This document shows, in pieces, positions 15,509-23,408 of a DNA stretch of 64,000 nucleotides. The DNA lies in the NCBI GenBank assembly GCA_965276665.1, contig OZ255620.1, positions 4,986,356 to 5,050,355 on the forward strand. Reading direction: 5' to 3'. This DNA is from CAWGJC01 sp965276665. GTDB lineage: Bacteria > Pseudomonadota > Alphaproteobacteria > Acetobacterales > Acetobacteraceae. The stretch's first letter is position 1, and each line of letters starts with the position of its first letter. The notes under the pieces are model-generated. The model did no database searches. It had not been told where the DNA came from and saw only the letters and a list, made by a program, of their open reading frames with translations. The position numbers and the translations under genes were made by a program.

Positions 15509-16621
15509 ATGGCGACATTCATCGAGTTAGTGGCGCTCCGGATGCCGGCGCGCGGCGGTGGTGCGCCCCGGGAGGCGCCCCGGCAGGCGGCGCTGCATGG
15601 CGTGACGCTCGGGGTCGCGGCCGGATCGAGCCTGGCCGTGCTCGGGCCCGCCGGCGCCGGAAAGACCGCGCTGCTGATGGCGCTGGCCGGGCGGTCGCGG
15701 CCGGAGGGCGGCGATATTCGCAGCGAGGGGGCCAGCCTGCTCGGCCTGCCCGCGCACCGCCGGGGGTTCGGCGCCGTCTGGGGCGAGGCCGAGCTGCTGC
15801 CGCGCATCGGGCTGTTCGAAAATATCGGCTTTCCGCTCCGCCTCCGCCGCCTCTCGCGGACGGACATGGCGGCACGGGTGCGCGAATTGCTGGCCGAGAG
15901 CGGGCTCGACGGGCCGGATCGTCCGATCGAGGCGCTCTCCGCCGCCGAGCGCCAACGCGCCGCCCTGGCGCAGGCGCTGGCCGGCGAGCCGCTGGCCCTG
16001 CTGCTCGACGAGCCGTTCGCGCGGCTCGAACCGCGCGACCGCGATGCGGTGCAGCAGACGCTCCGCCACGTGCAGACGGCGCGCAAGCTCACCCTCATCC
16101 ACGCGACCCGCGACGTGGGGGAGGCGCTCTCCCTTGGCGGCCGCGTCGCCTTGCTGCGGGAGGGCAGGCTGGTGCAGGAGGCGATGCCGCAGGAGCTTTA
16201 TGAGCGCCCGGCGACGCTGTTCGCCGCCGCCTTCGTCGGTGACAACAACCTGCTGCCGGGGGAGCTCGATGCCGCGGTGGAGGACGATCTCGGCACGGTC
16301 CGGCTGGATTGCGGCGCCACCATCGAGGCCGGCATCGCCGATGCCGTACCGGGGCAACGCTGCATCGTCGCGATCCGGCCCGAGCGGGTGGCGGTCGTCG
16401 CCGCCGACCCGCGCGATCTCGGGCCGGGCGCGGTGGCGGCCAGCTTGCGGGAGATCATCTATCGTGGCGACCATCTCCGGCTCGAATTCCGCATCGGACG
16501 TGAAACGGGGATCGTCGCCAAGCGTCCTGCCCCCATGGGGTCGGGCGGTTTGGTGCCCGGCCGGGAGGTGGCGCTCGCCTGGCCGCCGCAGTACGCGACA
16601 GCGTTCGCACCAGGCCGGTGA
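15509..16621 (+). CDS. PotA-like ABC ATP-binding protein with degenerate motifs
   Basis: A 370-residue protein with the layout of PotA/FbpC-type importer ATPases: an NBD (about 5-235) and a C-terminal TOBE-like domain (QRCIVAIRPERVAVV near 280-295). Walker A is intact (GPAGAGKT, 46-53), as is Walker B (LALLLDEP, E168). Other key motifs have changed: the Q-loop Gln position is Gly92/Glu93, the signature is LSAAE instead of LSGGQ, the D-loop is ARLEP, and the H-loop His is Arg201. The NBD may be impaired or regulatory. It is followed by a solute-binding protein gene but no permease gene is present. Confidence 0.85.
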   Translation: MATFIELVALRMPARGGGAPREAPRQAALHGVTLGVAAGSSLAVLGPAGAGKTALLMALAGRSRPEGGDIRSEGASLLGLPAHRRGFGAVWGEAELLPRIGLFENIGFPLRLRRLSRTDMAARVRELLAESGLDGPDRPIEALSAAERQRAALAQALAGEPLALLLDEPFARLEPRDRDAVQQTLRHVQTARKLTLIHATRDVGEALSLGGRVALLREGRLVQEAMPQELYERPATLFAAAFVGDNNLLPGELDAAVEDDLGTVRLDCGATIEAGIADAVPGQRCIVAIRPERVAVVAADPRDLGPGAVAASLREIIYRGDHLRLEFRIGRETGIVAKRPAPMGSGGLVPGREVALAWPPQYATAFAPGR

Positions 16622-16689
16622 CGACCGGCCCGGGTTTGCGGCAGGTCGCGTGCCGAGTCTACGCTGCGGGCCAGCGGGGGGTTTTGCGG

Positions 16690-17853
16690 ATGGGGTCGAG
16701 ACTGCGCTGCCTGATCGTTGCGGGGGCGCTCGTCCTGTCTGCGCCGTCCGACGCCGGCGCTCAGGCGCAGGCGCCGCAGCCGGCCGCGCCGACATCCGTT
16801 CCCGCCCAGGCAAGCCCGCCGGCGACCGCGTCTTCGCCCGCATCATCCGCGTCACCCTCTCTTGCCGCCGCCGCGGCGGCGGATCGCAGCCTCGAGGTCC
16901 TCACCACCGGGGGCGCCTACGCCCGGGCGCTCAGAAAAATCCTCTTCACGCCCTTCACCGCCGCCACCGGCATCGCCCTGCATGACGGCGTGTGGAATGA
17001 CGGCATCGGCACCCTGCGCACCCGGGCGCAGGCGGGGCCGAAGGAATGGGACGTGGTGCAGGTGGGCGGCGACACGCTGCAGCTCGGCTGCGACGAGGGC
17101 TTGTTCGAGAAGCTCGATTGGACCCGGCTCGGCGGCAAGGACCATTACCTGCCGCAGGGGGTCAGCGATTGCGGCGTGGGCGCCGCCCAGACCGGCACGG
17201 TGCTCGCCTGGGATCGCGACAAGTTCCAGGCGACCCCAAGCTGGAGCGATTTCTGGGATATCGCCAAATATCCGGGCAAGCGCGGCCTCAGGCAGGGGGT
17301 GCGGACGAATCTCGAAATCGCCCTGATGGCCGACGGCGTGGCGCCGGGCGACGTGTACAAGACGCTCCGCACCGATGACGGCGTTGAGCGCGCCTTCCGC
17401 AAGCTGGATCAGCTCAAGCCCTACGTCGTGTGGTGGCGCACGCCGGACGAGGCGGCGCGCATCCTGGCGAGCGGGGAGGTGCTGATGACCAGCGCGCCGA
17501 ACGGCGCCATCGCCGCCGCCTCAGCGGCGCAGAGCCGGCATTTCGGCATGCAATGGTCCGGCAGCCTGCTTTCGGTGGAAAGCTGGGCGGTGGTGAAGAG
17601 TATTCCGGCGCTCGACGCCGCCTATGACTTTCTGATCTTCGCCGGCGATCCGAAGCGGGAGGCGGCGCTGTTCGCGCAGATCCCGTATCCGGGCTTCGCC
17701 AAGGGCGCGCTCGACGGCGCGGCGCCCGACCAGCTCGCCGCCTCGGCCGCGGCGTCCGCCAATCAACAGAATGCGCTGCGCGTGGATGAGAATTTCTGGC
17801 GCGACAATCTCGACAAGCTGACCCAGCGCTTCAACGCCTGGCTGGCGCATTAG
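16690..17853 (+). CDS. PotD-like extracellular solute-binding protein
   Basis: A 387-residue periplasmic binding protein. A signal peptide (CLIVAGALVLSAPSDAGAQA) is followed by a Pro/Ala/Ser linker to about residue 65 and then a solute-binding fold of the spermidine/putrescine or iron class (WDVVQVGGDTLQLGCDEG; NLEIALMADGVAPGDVYK; WRTPDEAARILASGEVLMTSAPN). I chose the ATG at 16690, which opens on the signal peptide; a GTG at 16618 overlapping the ATPase stop is an alternative. It pairs with the atypical ATPase upstream; the permeases are missing. The TAG stop (17851-17853) coincides with the first bases of the second hairpin repeat. Confidence 0.85.
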   Translation: MGSRLRCLIVAGALVLSAPSDAGAQAQAPQPAAPTSVPAQASPPATASSPASSASPSLAAAAAADRSLEVLTTGGAYARALRKILFTPFTAATGIALHDGVWNDGIGTLRTRAQAGPKEWDVVQVGGDTLQLGCDEGLFEKLDWTRLGGKDHYLPQGVSDCGVGAAQTGTVLAWDRDKFQATPSWSDFWDIAKYPGKRGLRQGVRTNLEIALMADGVAPGDVYKTLRTDDGVERAFRKLDQLKPYVVWWRTPDEAARILASGEVLMTSAPNGAIAAASAAQSRHFGMQWSGSLLSVESWAVVKSIPALDAAYDFLIFAGDPKREAALFAQIPYPGFAKGALDGAAPDQLAASAAASANQQNALRVDENFWRDNLDKLTQRFNAWLAH

Positions 17854-17977
17854 CGCATTTTCATTTTCGGGAAGTCGGCGCCGGCCCTCGCCCCCACCCG
17901 GCCCTCATCGGGAGTATACTTTCGTTTGGGGGCCGAGTGGGGGCGAGGGTCGGCGCCGACTTAACTGAAATGCTCTA
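17851..17977. repeat. 127-bp hairpin repeat, copy 2 (MITE-like)
   Basis: The second copy of the element at 5028-5153. Its ends are TAGCGCATTTTCA and, in reverse complement, TAGAGCATTTCAG; both sides are flanked by TA. The stem runs from GTCGGCGCC to GGCGCCGAC, and AGTATACT lies at 17913-17920. Compared with copy 1, a T:A pair in the stem has become G:C with both sides changed, which supports selection on, or maintenance of, the folded form. It separates the solute-binding protein gene from the convergent catalase gene. Confidence 0.8.
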
Positions 17978-17990
17978 GCGCGGACGCGGG

Positions 17991-18011
17991 CCAGGGGGCG
18001 ATGCCCCCTGG
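17991..18011 (-). terminator. Hairpin downstream of catalase
   Basis: A perfect 9-bp stem, CCAGGGGGC and GCCCCCTGG, with a 3-nt loop GAT, lies 12 bp beyond the stop of the catalase gene. Its position fits transcription termination, but there is no U-tract, so it may act only with the neighbouring hairpin repeat or with Rho. Confidence 0.45.
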
Positions 18012-18022
18012 TCAACCTGTAA

Positions 18023-19525
18023 CTACTCGGCCGCCGCCGTCATCGGCGCCGCCGCCGATCGCGGGTCGGAAGCGGGCGGCGTGTGGACGATCTTGAGCTC
18101 CTTTGCCACCCCGGCCGCGTAAGCCGGATCCGCGTGGTGGAAATGGTCGAGCTGGCGCTTCACGATGTGTTCCGGCACGCCCTGCATCGCCGCCGCGAGG
18201 TTCTTGCACAGCCGCTCGCGCTGCCCGGCGTCGAACAGGCGGAACAGATTGCCCGGCTGCGTGTAGTCGTCATTGCCGACCCGGTGGTCGTAATGGTCGG
18301 CGTTGCCGCTGATGCGGAGCGGCGGCTCCTTCACCTCGGGCACCGGCTGCGGGCCGCCGAAGCTGTTCGGGAAGTAGAATGCATCGCTGCCCTTCGGCGC
18401 GTTGAACCGCATCGCGCCATCCGCGTGGCGCACGTTCACCGGCACGCGCGGCGCATTCACCGGCAGCGCCTCGTAATGCGTGCCCACGCGATACCGATGC
18501 GCATCCGCGTAGGCGAAGATGCGCGACTGCAGCACCTTGTCGGGCGAGAAGGAAATGCCCGGAACGATGTTCGAGGGAGAGAAGGAGGATTGTTCGACCT
18601 CGGCGAAATAATGCTCCGGATTGCGGTTGAGCTCGAGCACGCCGACCTCGATCAACGGGTACTCCGCGTGCGGCCACACCTTGGTGAGGTCGAACGGGTT
18701 GTAGCTGGTCTTCTCGGCATCCGCTTCCGCCATGAGCTGCACGCACACGCGCCATTTCGGATATTCGCCACGCTCGATCGCCTCGAACAGGTCGCGCTGC
18801 GCGCTCTCCCGGTCATTGGCGACGATCGCCGCACCTTCGTCGTTGGTCCAATGCTTGTGGCCCTGCATCGACTTGAAGTGGAACTTCACCCAGGTGCGCT
18901 CACCGGCATCGTTCCAGAAGCTGTAGGTGTGGCTGCCGTAGCCGTTGAGGAAGCGATAGCCCTGCGGCAGGCCGCGATCGCTGAACAGGATCGTCACCTG
19001 GTGCAGGCTCTCCGGCGACAGAGACCAGAAATCCCACATCGCCGTCGGCGAGCGGAGATTGCTTTTCGGGTGACGCTTCTGGGTGCGGATGAAATCCGGA
19101 AATTTCAGCGGGTCACGGATGAAAAAGACCGGCGTGTTGTTGCCGACCAGATCCCAGTTGCCTTCCTCGGTGTAGAATTTCAGTGCGAAGCCGCGCACGT
19201 CGCGCTCGGCATCGGCCGCGCCGCGCTCGCCGGCGACGGTGGAGAAGCGCAGCAGCGCGTCGGTCTTCTTGCCGATCTCGCTGAAGACCTTGGCGCGCGT
19301 GTATTTGCTGACATCGCCGGTGATGGTCAGCGTGCCGTAGGCGGCGCTGCCCTTGGCATGGACGACCCGCTCGGGAATGCGCTCCCGGTTCTGATGGGCC
19401 AGCTTCTCGAGCAGCTGGTAATCCTGCATCAGCAGCGGGCCACGGGGTCCTGCCGTGAGGCTGTTCTGGTCGTCGGCAACGGGCGCGCCGGCGGTCGTGG
19501 TCATCTTGCTGGTCGGCTCTGCCAT
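18023..19525 (-). CDS. kat: Catalase, monofunctional haem type (clade 3-like)
   Basis: A 500-residue small-subunit haem catalase that dismutates hydrogen peroxide in the cytoplasm. The distal His56 lies in RVVHAKGSAAYG, the distal Asn in DLVGNNTPVFF (129-130) and the haem-ligand Tyr in RIFAYADAHRYRVG. The length fits the approximately 480-500 residue class that usually binds NADPH. The ATG at 19525 has a clear ribosome binding site (GAGAGGAAAA). It is divergent from an oxyR-like gene across 108 bp, so peroxide-dependent induction is very likely, as in many proteobacteria. Confidence 0.96.
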   Translation of the reverse strand: MAEPTSKMTTTAGAPVADDQNSLTAGPRGPLLMQDYQLLEKLAHQNRERIPERVVHAKGSAAYGTLTITGDVSKYTRAKVFSEIGKKTDALLRFSTVAGERGAADAERDVRGFALKFYTEEGNWDLVGNNTPVFFIRDPLKFPDFIRTQKRHPKSNLRSPTAMWDFWSLSPESLHQVTILFSDRGLPQGYRFLNGYGSHTYSFWNDAGERTWVKFHFKSMQGHKHWTNDEGAAIVANDRESAQRDLFEAIERGEYPKWRVCVQLMAEADAEKTSYNPFDLTKVWPHAEYPLIEVGVLELNRNPEHYFAEVEQSSFSPSNIVPGISFSPDKVLQSRIFAYADAHRYRVGTHYEALPVNAPRVPVNVRHADGAMRFNAPKGSDAFYFPNSFGGPQPVPEVKEPPLRISGNADHYDHRVGNDDYTQPGNLFRLFDAGQRERLCKNLAAAMQGVPEHIVKRQLDHFHHADPAYAAGVAKELKIVHTPPASDPRSAAAPMTAAAE

Positions 19526-19633
19526 GGGTTTTCCTCTCCTTTCTTGGTGGCGATGCTCGGATGATGCGGCGCGCCAGGCACAAGAGAGAAATCGATCTTT
19601 CCGGCGCATCTGTTCGGTTCTACTTATGAATGC
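19526..19633. promoter_or_regulatory. Divergent catalase-oxyR promoter region
   Basis: A 108-bp intergenic space separates the two divergent start codons and must hold both promoters. By analogy with other oxyR-kat pairs, OxyR should bind here, activating catalase and controlling its own gene. I could not point to a convincing four-part OxyR motif or clear -35/-10 boxes by eye. Confidence 0.5.
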
Positions 19634-20560
19634 ATGAAATCGAACAGCCTCGCCGGCCTGACCTTGCGTGACCTCGAATACGCCGTCGCGGTCGCCGACA
19701 TGCAGCATTTCGGGCGGGCGGCCGAACGCTGCGGCGTCAGCCAGGCCGGACTCTCCGAGCAGGTGCGCAAGCTCGAAACGCTGCTCGGCGTGGCGCTGTT
19801 CGAGCGCACCACGCGCCGCATCGCGGTGACCCCGGAGGGCGAGGTGCTGCTGCGCCAGGCCCGCGAGGTGCTCGGATCGGCACGGGTGCTGCTCGAGATG
19901 GCGCGCAGCCGGACCGATCCGCTGGCCGGCGCGCTCTGGCTCGGCGTCATCGCGACACTCGGCCCCTATTACGTGCCGAAGCTGATCCGCGGCGCGCGCC
20001 GGCGATTCGGCAGCATGGAGCTCCGACTCCAGGAGGGGCTGACCGCCCCCCTGCTCCAGGCGCTGCTCGCGGGAGAGCTCGACATCCTGCTCCTGGCGCT
20101 GCCCGTTCAGGTCGAGGGCACCATGGTGGAGCAATTGTTCTTCGAGCCGTTCCAGGCGGTGCTGCCGGTCAACCACCCGCTCGCCCGCCGCGAGCGGCTG
20201 GCGGTGCGCGACCTCGCTGGGGAGGGTCTGCTGCTGCTCGAGGAGGGGCATTGCCTGCGCGACCAGGCGATCTCGCTCTGCGGCGCCATCCCGCCCGACC
20301 GCAGCGCCCGGCTCGCCAGCAGCCTCGAGATGCTGCGCCACATGGTCGCGGCCGGGGAGGGGCATTCGCTGCTGCCGCTGCTGGCGGCGCAGGAGCGGAT
20401 GGGCATGGACACGCTGGTCGAGGCGCGCCCGCTGGAAGGCGAGGAGGCCGGCCGGGTCATCGGCCTGGTCTGGCGCGCCAGCGATCCGCGCGCCGAAGCC
20501 TTTCGAGCTCTCGCCGCCTTCCTGCGCGGCACGGCGCCCCCTGGCACGCGGGCCCTGTGA
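19634..20560 (+). CDS. oxyR: Peroxide-sensing LysR regulator OxyR
   Basis: A 308-residue LysR-family regulator: an N-terminal winged helix-turn-helix (about 9-67, FGRAAERCGVSQAGLSEQVRKLE) and a C-terminal sensor domain. Two cysteines, C207 and C216 in GHCLRDQAISLC, have the same 9-residue spacing as the redox pair C199/C208 of E. coli OxyR, so this is very probably a true hydrogen peroxide sensor. It is divergent from catalase, its expected target. An extra cysteine, C33, lies in the DNA-binding domain. Confidence 0.94.
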   Translation: MKSNSLAGLTLRDLEYAVAVADMQHFGRAAERCGVSQAGLSEQVRKLETLLGVALFERTTRRIAVTPEGEVLLRQAREVLGSARVLLEMARSRTDPLAGALWLGVIATLGPYYVPKLIRGARRRFGSMELRLQEGLTAPLLQALLAGELDILLLALPVQVEGTMVEQLFFEPFQAVLPVNHPLARRERLAVRDLAGEGLLLLEEGHCLRDQAISLCGAIPPDRSARLASSLEMLRHMVAAGEGHSLLPLLAAQERMGMDTLVEARPLEGEEAGRVIGLVWRASDPRAEAFRALAAFLRGTAPPGTRAL

Positions 20561-20613
20561 GGCCCCTGCCGGGATCAGCTGTCGGGCCGCTTCTCCTGTT
20601 CTACTCCTGATTT

Positions 20614-21534
20614 CTACTGTGGCGCGCCGCCGAGCGGGTCGAGCAGGCCGGTCGGGTCGAGCATGTCGAGGGTGAGGGTGGTTCGCGGCGGGTTGAGCAA
20701 GGCGGCGACCCGGGCGCGCGTCGCCTCCATGCGCGTCTGCCAGGTGCCGTGGGCCGGCCCGATCGGGCTGGGCGCGGTGGTCAACGGCGCGCCCTCCCGC
20801 CAGGCCAGCACGTCGACCCAGGATTCGCGATGCGCCGGCGTGCCCCGCTCCGAACGCGTGGCCGAGGCGATCACCCGCAAATGCTGCGGACCCGGCCCGG
20901 CGGTGATGCGCGCGACGAGCGTGCTCGGGCTGCCGGCGTCTCCCGAGGAGAAATGCAGCGTCTCGACATCGAGGATGCGGATGGTCCGGCCATCCCAGCC
21001 CACCAGCGCGGCCAGCTTCTGCGTCACCCCGGCGAGCGCACTGGCGTCGAAGCCGATCGCCAGCAGCTCGCGGCCGGCGATCGGATAGGCGGCGAGCACG
21101 GAGGCCGCACCGGGCAGCACCACCGCCTCCCGGATGCCGGCGAAGGTGAGGCGGCTCGCCACCGGGTGTGCCAGCAGCCGGTAAGTGACCGCCGGGCCTC
21201 CTGGACGCAGCTTCAGCGCGGGCGCATGCGCCGCTTGATGCGCGGGTTTGGTCGCGGGCGCGTTCGGCTTCGGGGGGGCGGACGACGGCGTGCCCGGAGA
21301 CGTGGTGCCCGGAGACGTGGTGCCTGGGGCTGTTGTGCCTGGCGTCGTGCTGCCCGGGGCCGTGGTGGTCGGCGCCGGCGTGGCCGGTTTTGGCGCGACC
21401 GGCGCCGCCGTCGAGGGCGCGGGTGTGGGTGTGGCTGGCGTGGGCGCGCTGGGCGTGGCCGCCGGCGGCGCGGTGGTTTGGGCCGCCGGCGCCATCAGCG
21501 GGGCGGCGATGAACAGGCGTCGCGTCAGGGACAT
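20614..21534 (-). CDS. Exported hypothetical protein with Pro/Thr linker
   Basis: A 306-residue protein. The N-terminus (TRRLFIAAPLMAPAAQ) is a short signal-like segment. Residues about 20-105 are a Pro/Thr/Ala linker with near repeats of TTSPG and TTAPG, and a folded region of about 200 residues follows (FDASALAGVTQKLAALVGWDG; TLHFSSGDAGSPSTLVARI; WVDVLAWREGAPL). I do not recognise the domain. The linker suggests anchoring or extension in the periplasm or cell wall. It is convergent with oxyR and divergent from cydD; no operon partner. Confidence 0.7.
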   Translation of the reverse strand: MSLTRRLFIAAPLMAPAAQTTAPPAATPSAPTPATPTPAPSTAAPVAPKPATPAPTTTAPGSTTPGTTAPGTTSPGTTSPGTPSSAPPKPNAPATKPAHQAAHAPALKLRPGGPAVTYRLLAHPVASRLTFAGIREAVVLPGAASVLAAYPIAGRELLAIGFDASALAGVTQKLAALVGWDGRTIRILDVETLHFSSGDAGSPSTLVARITAGPGPQHLRVIASATRSERGTPAHRESWVDVLAWREGAPLTTAPSPIGPAHGTWQTRMEATRARVAALLNPPRTTLTLDMLDPTGLLDPLGGAPQ

Positions 21535-21728
21535 GGTGTTGATCCGCCCAATGGCTGGTGATGCCGAGAAGCCGAAACAAACTCCGCCGGACCGATTCTC
21601 GTCTCGCGCGACCTGCGCTGGAGTCAGATGACGGCGTCACATGAGAACGAATTAAGAATTGCGGCGTTGCCGGCGCCTGGGAATGCCGCGCGGATCGCGC
21701 TACATCCGCGCGGCATGAGCGACGCGAG

Positions 21729-23408
21729 ATGAGCGATGCGAAAGCGGCGGCCCGGCTCTGGTCGCGCGAACAGGCCCGGCTGGGGCGCCGCGCGGCGATG
21801 CCGGTCATCGCCCTTGGGCTGGTCGGGTGCGCCTTCGCGATCGCCCAGGCACGCTGCCTCGCCGGCGTGCTCGCGGTGGCGCTGCTCCGCGTCGGCGGCC
21901 GGGTGCCACTCCTGCTCGCGTTTTTCGCGCTGCTCGCCGTGCTGCGCGCAGTGGTCGGTCTTCTCGCCGAGCGGCGCGCCTTTGCGGCCGGCGCCGGCGC
22001 GCGGCGGCGGCTCCGCACCGACGCGCTGGCGCGGCTGCTCGCCGCCGGCCCCGCCTTGCTGCGCGCGCGGCATTCGGGGGAGCTCGCGGCGGTGGCGGTG
22101 GACCGGATCGAGGTGCTGGACGGGCTTTTCTCGCGCTGGATTCCGGCGGCCAGCCTGGCGCTCGCCGCACCGCTGCTCGTCGCGCTGGCGGCGCTGACCG
22201 CCGATCCTCTCTCGGCGCTGGTGCTGGTCTGCGCCGGGCTGCTGGTGCCGGTGGCGATGGCGCTCTCCGGCATCGGCGCGGCGGCCGCCTCGCGCCGGCA
22301 ATTCCTCGCCCTCGCGCGGCTGCAGGCGCGCTTCCTCGACCGCATGCGCGGCATCGCCACCATCGTGTTCGCCGGGCGCGAAGAGGACGAGGCGCAGGCG
22401 CTGGCGGCGGCCGCCGACGAGCTCCGCCGCCGCACCATGCGGGTGCTGCGCGTGGCCTTCCTCTCCTCCGCCGCGCTCGACTGCGCCGCCGCCGCCGCGC
22501 TGGTGCTGATCGCGCTCCGCTTCCGGGTGACGCTCGAGGGCGGCGCGCCGGCGGAAGCGGTGCCGGCGCTGTTCTGCCTGTTGCTGGTGCCGGAATTCTT
22601 CGCTCCGCTCCGCGCGTTTTCCGCCGCCTATCAGGATCGGCTGCATGCCGCGGGCGCCGCGGAGGCGCTGGTCGCGCTGCCGCCGGCGCCCCCCGCCGCC
22701 CCGGCTCTGCCGATCCGCACCGTCGCCGCGCACGGCGCCGGCATCGCGTTCGAGGATGTGCGGCTGGTCTGGGACGCCTCCCGCGGACCGGCGCTGGACG
22801 GGCTCTCCTTCCGCGTGCCGCCCGGCGAGACGCTGGTCCTGCTCGGACCGTCGGGGGCGGGGAAGTCGAGCGTGATCGAGATCCTGCTGGGCTTCGTGCG
22901 GCCGGATGCCGGGCGGGTCACCATCAACGGCGCCGATATCGCGAGCATCGTGCCGGATGCGCTCTCCCGTCTCACCGCCTGGATCGGCCAGCGCCCGGTG
23001 CTGTTCGCCGGCACGATCCGCGAGAACATCCGCTTCGCGCAGCCGGATGCGAGCGAGGAGGCGGTGGAGGCGGCCGCGCTCGCCGCGCGCGTCAAGGGAT
23101 TTGCCGACGCGCTGCCGGCCGGGCTCGACACGGTGGTGGGCGAGGGCGGGTACGGACTGTCGGGCGGCCAGGCGCAGCGCGTGGCGATCGCCCGCGCCTT
23201 TCTCCGCAACGCGCCGATCCTGCTGCTCGACGAACCGACCGCGCATCTCGACCCGGCGACCGAGGCCGAGGTGCTGGAGAGCCTGCGCCGGCTCGCGCTC
23301 GGCCGCACCGTGATCCTGGCGAGCCATTCCGCGGCGGCGCATGCCTGGGGCGGCAGGCGGCTGGAACTGCGCGCCGGCCGCGCCGTCACCGCGCGCGGCG
23401 CCGCCTGA
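21729..23408 (+). CDS. cydD: Cysteine/glutathione ABC exporter subunit CydD
   Basis: A 559-residue half-transporter with an N-terminal six-helix exporter domain and a C-terminal NBD. Walker A is GPSGAGKSS near residue 373, the signature YGLSGGQAQR near 475, Walker B is ILLLDEPTAHLDP, and the H-loop is ILASHSAAA. CydDC exports thiols to the periplasm and is needed to assemble cytochrome bd oxidase. It overlaps cydC by one base (TGATG), the standard arrangement. cydAB are not in the window, although cydDC usually lies beside them. Confidence 0.92.
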   Translation: MSDAKAAARLWSREQARLGRRAAMPVIALGLVGCAFAIAQARCLAGVLAVALLRVGGRVPLLLAFFALLAVLRAVVGLLAERRAFAAGAGARRRLRTDALARLLAAGPALLRARHSGELAAVAVDRIEVLDGLFSRWIPAASLALAAPLLVALAALTADPLSALVLVCAGLLVPVAMALSGIGAAAASRRQFLALARLQARFLDRMRGIATIVFAGREEDEAQALAAAADELRRRTMRVLRVAFLSSAALDCAAAAALVLIALRFRVTLEGGAPAEAVPALFCLLLVPEFFAPLRAFSAAYQDRLHAAGAAEALVALPPAPPAAPALPIRTVAAHGAGIAFEDVRLVWDASRGPALDGLSFRVPPGETLVLLGPSGAGKSSVIEILLGFVRPDAGRVTINGADIASIVPDALSRLTAWIGQRPVLFAGTIRENIRFAQPDASEEAVEAAALAARVKGFADALPAGLDTVVGEGGYGLSGGQAQRVAIARAFLRNAPILLLDEPTAHLDPATEAEVLESLRRLALGRTVILASHSAAAHAWGGRRLELRAGRAVTARGAA

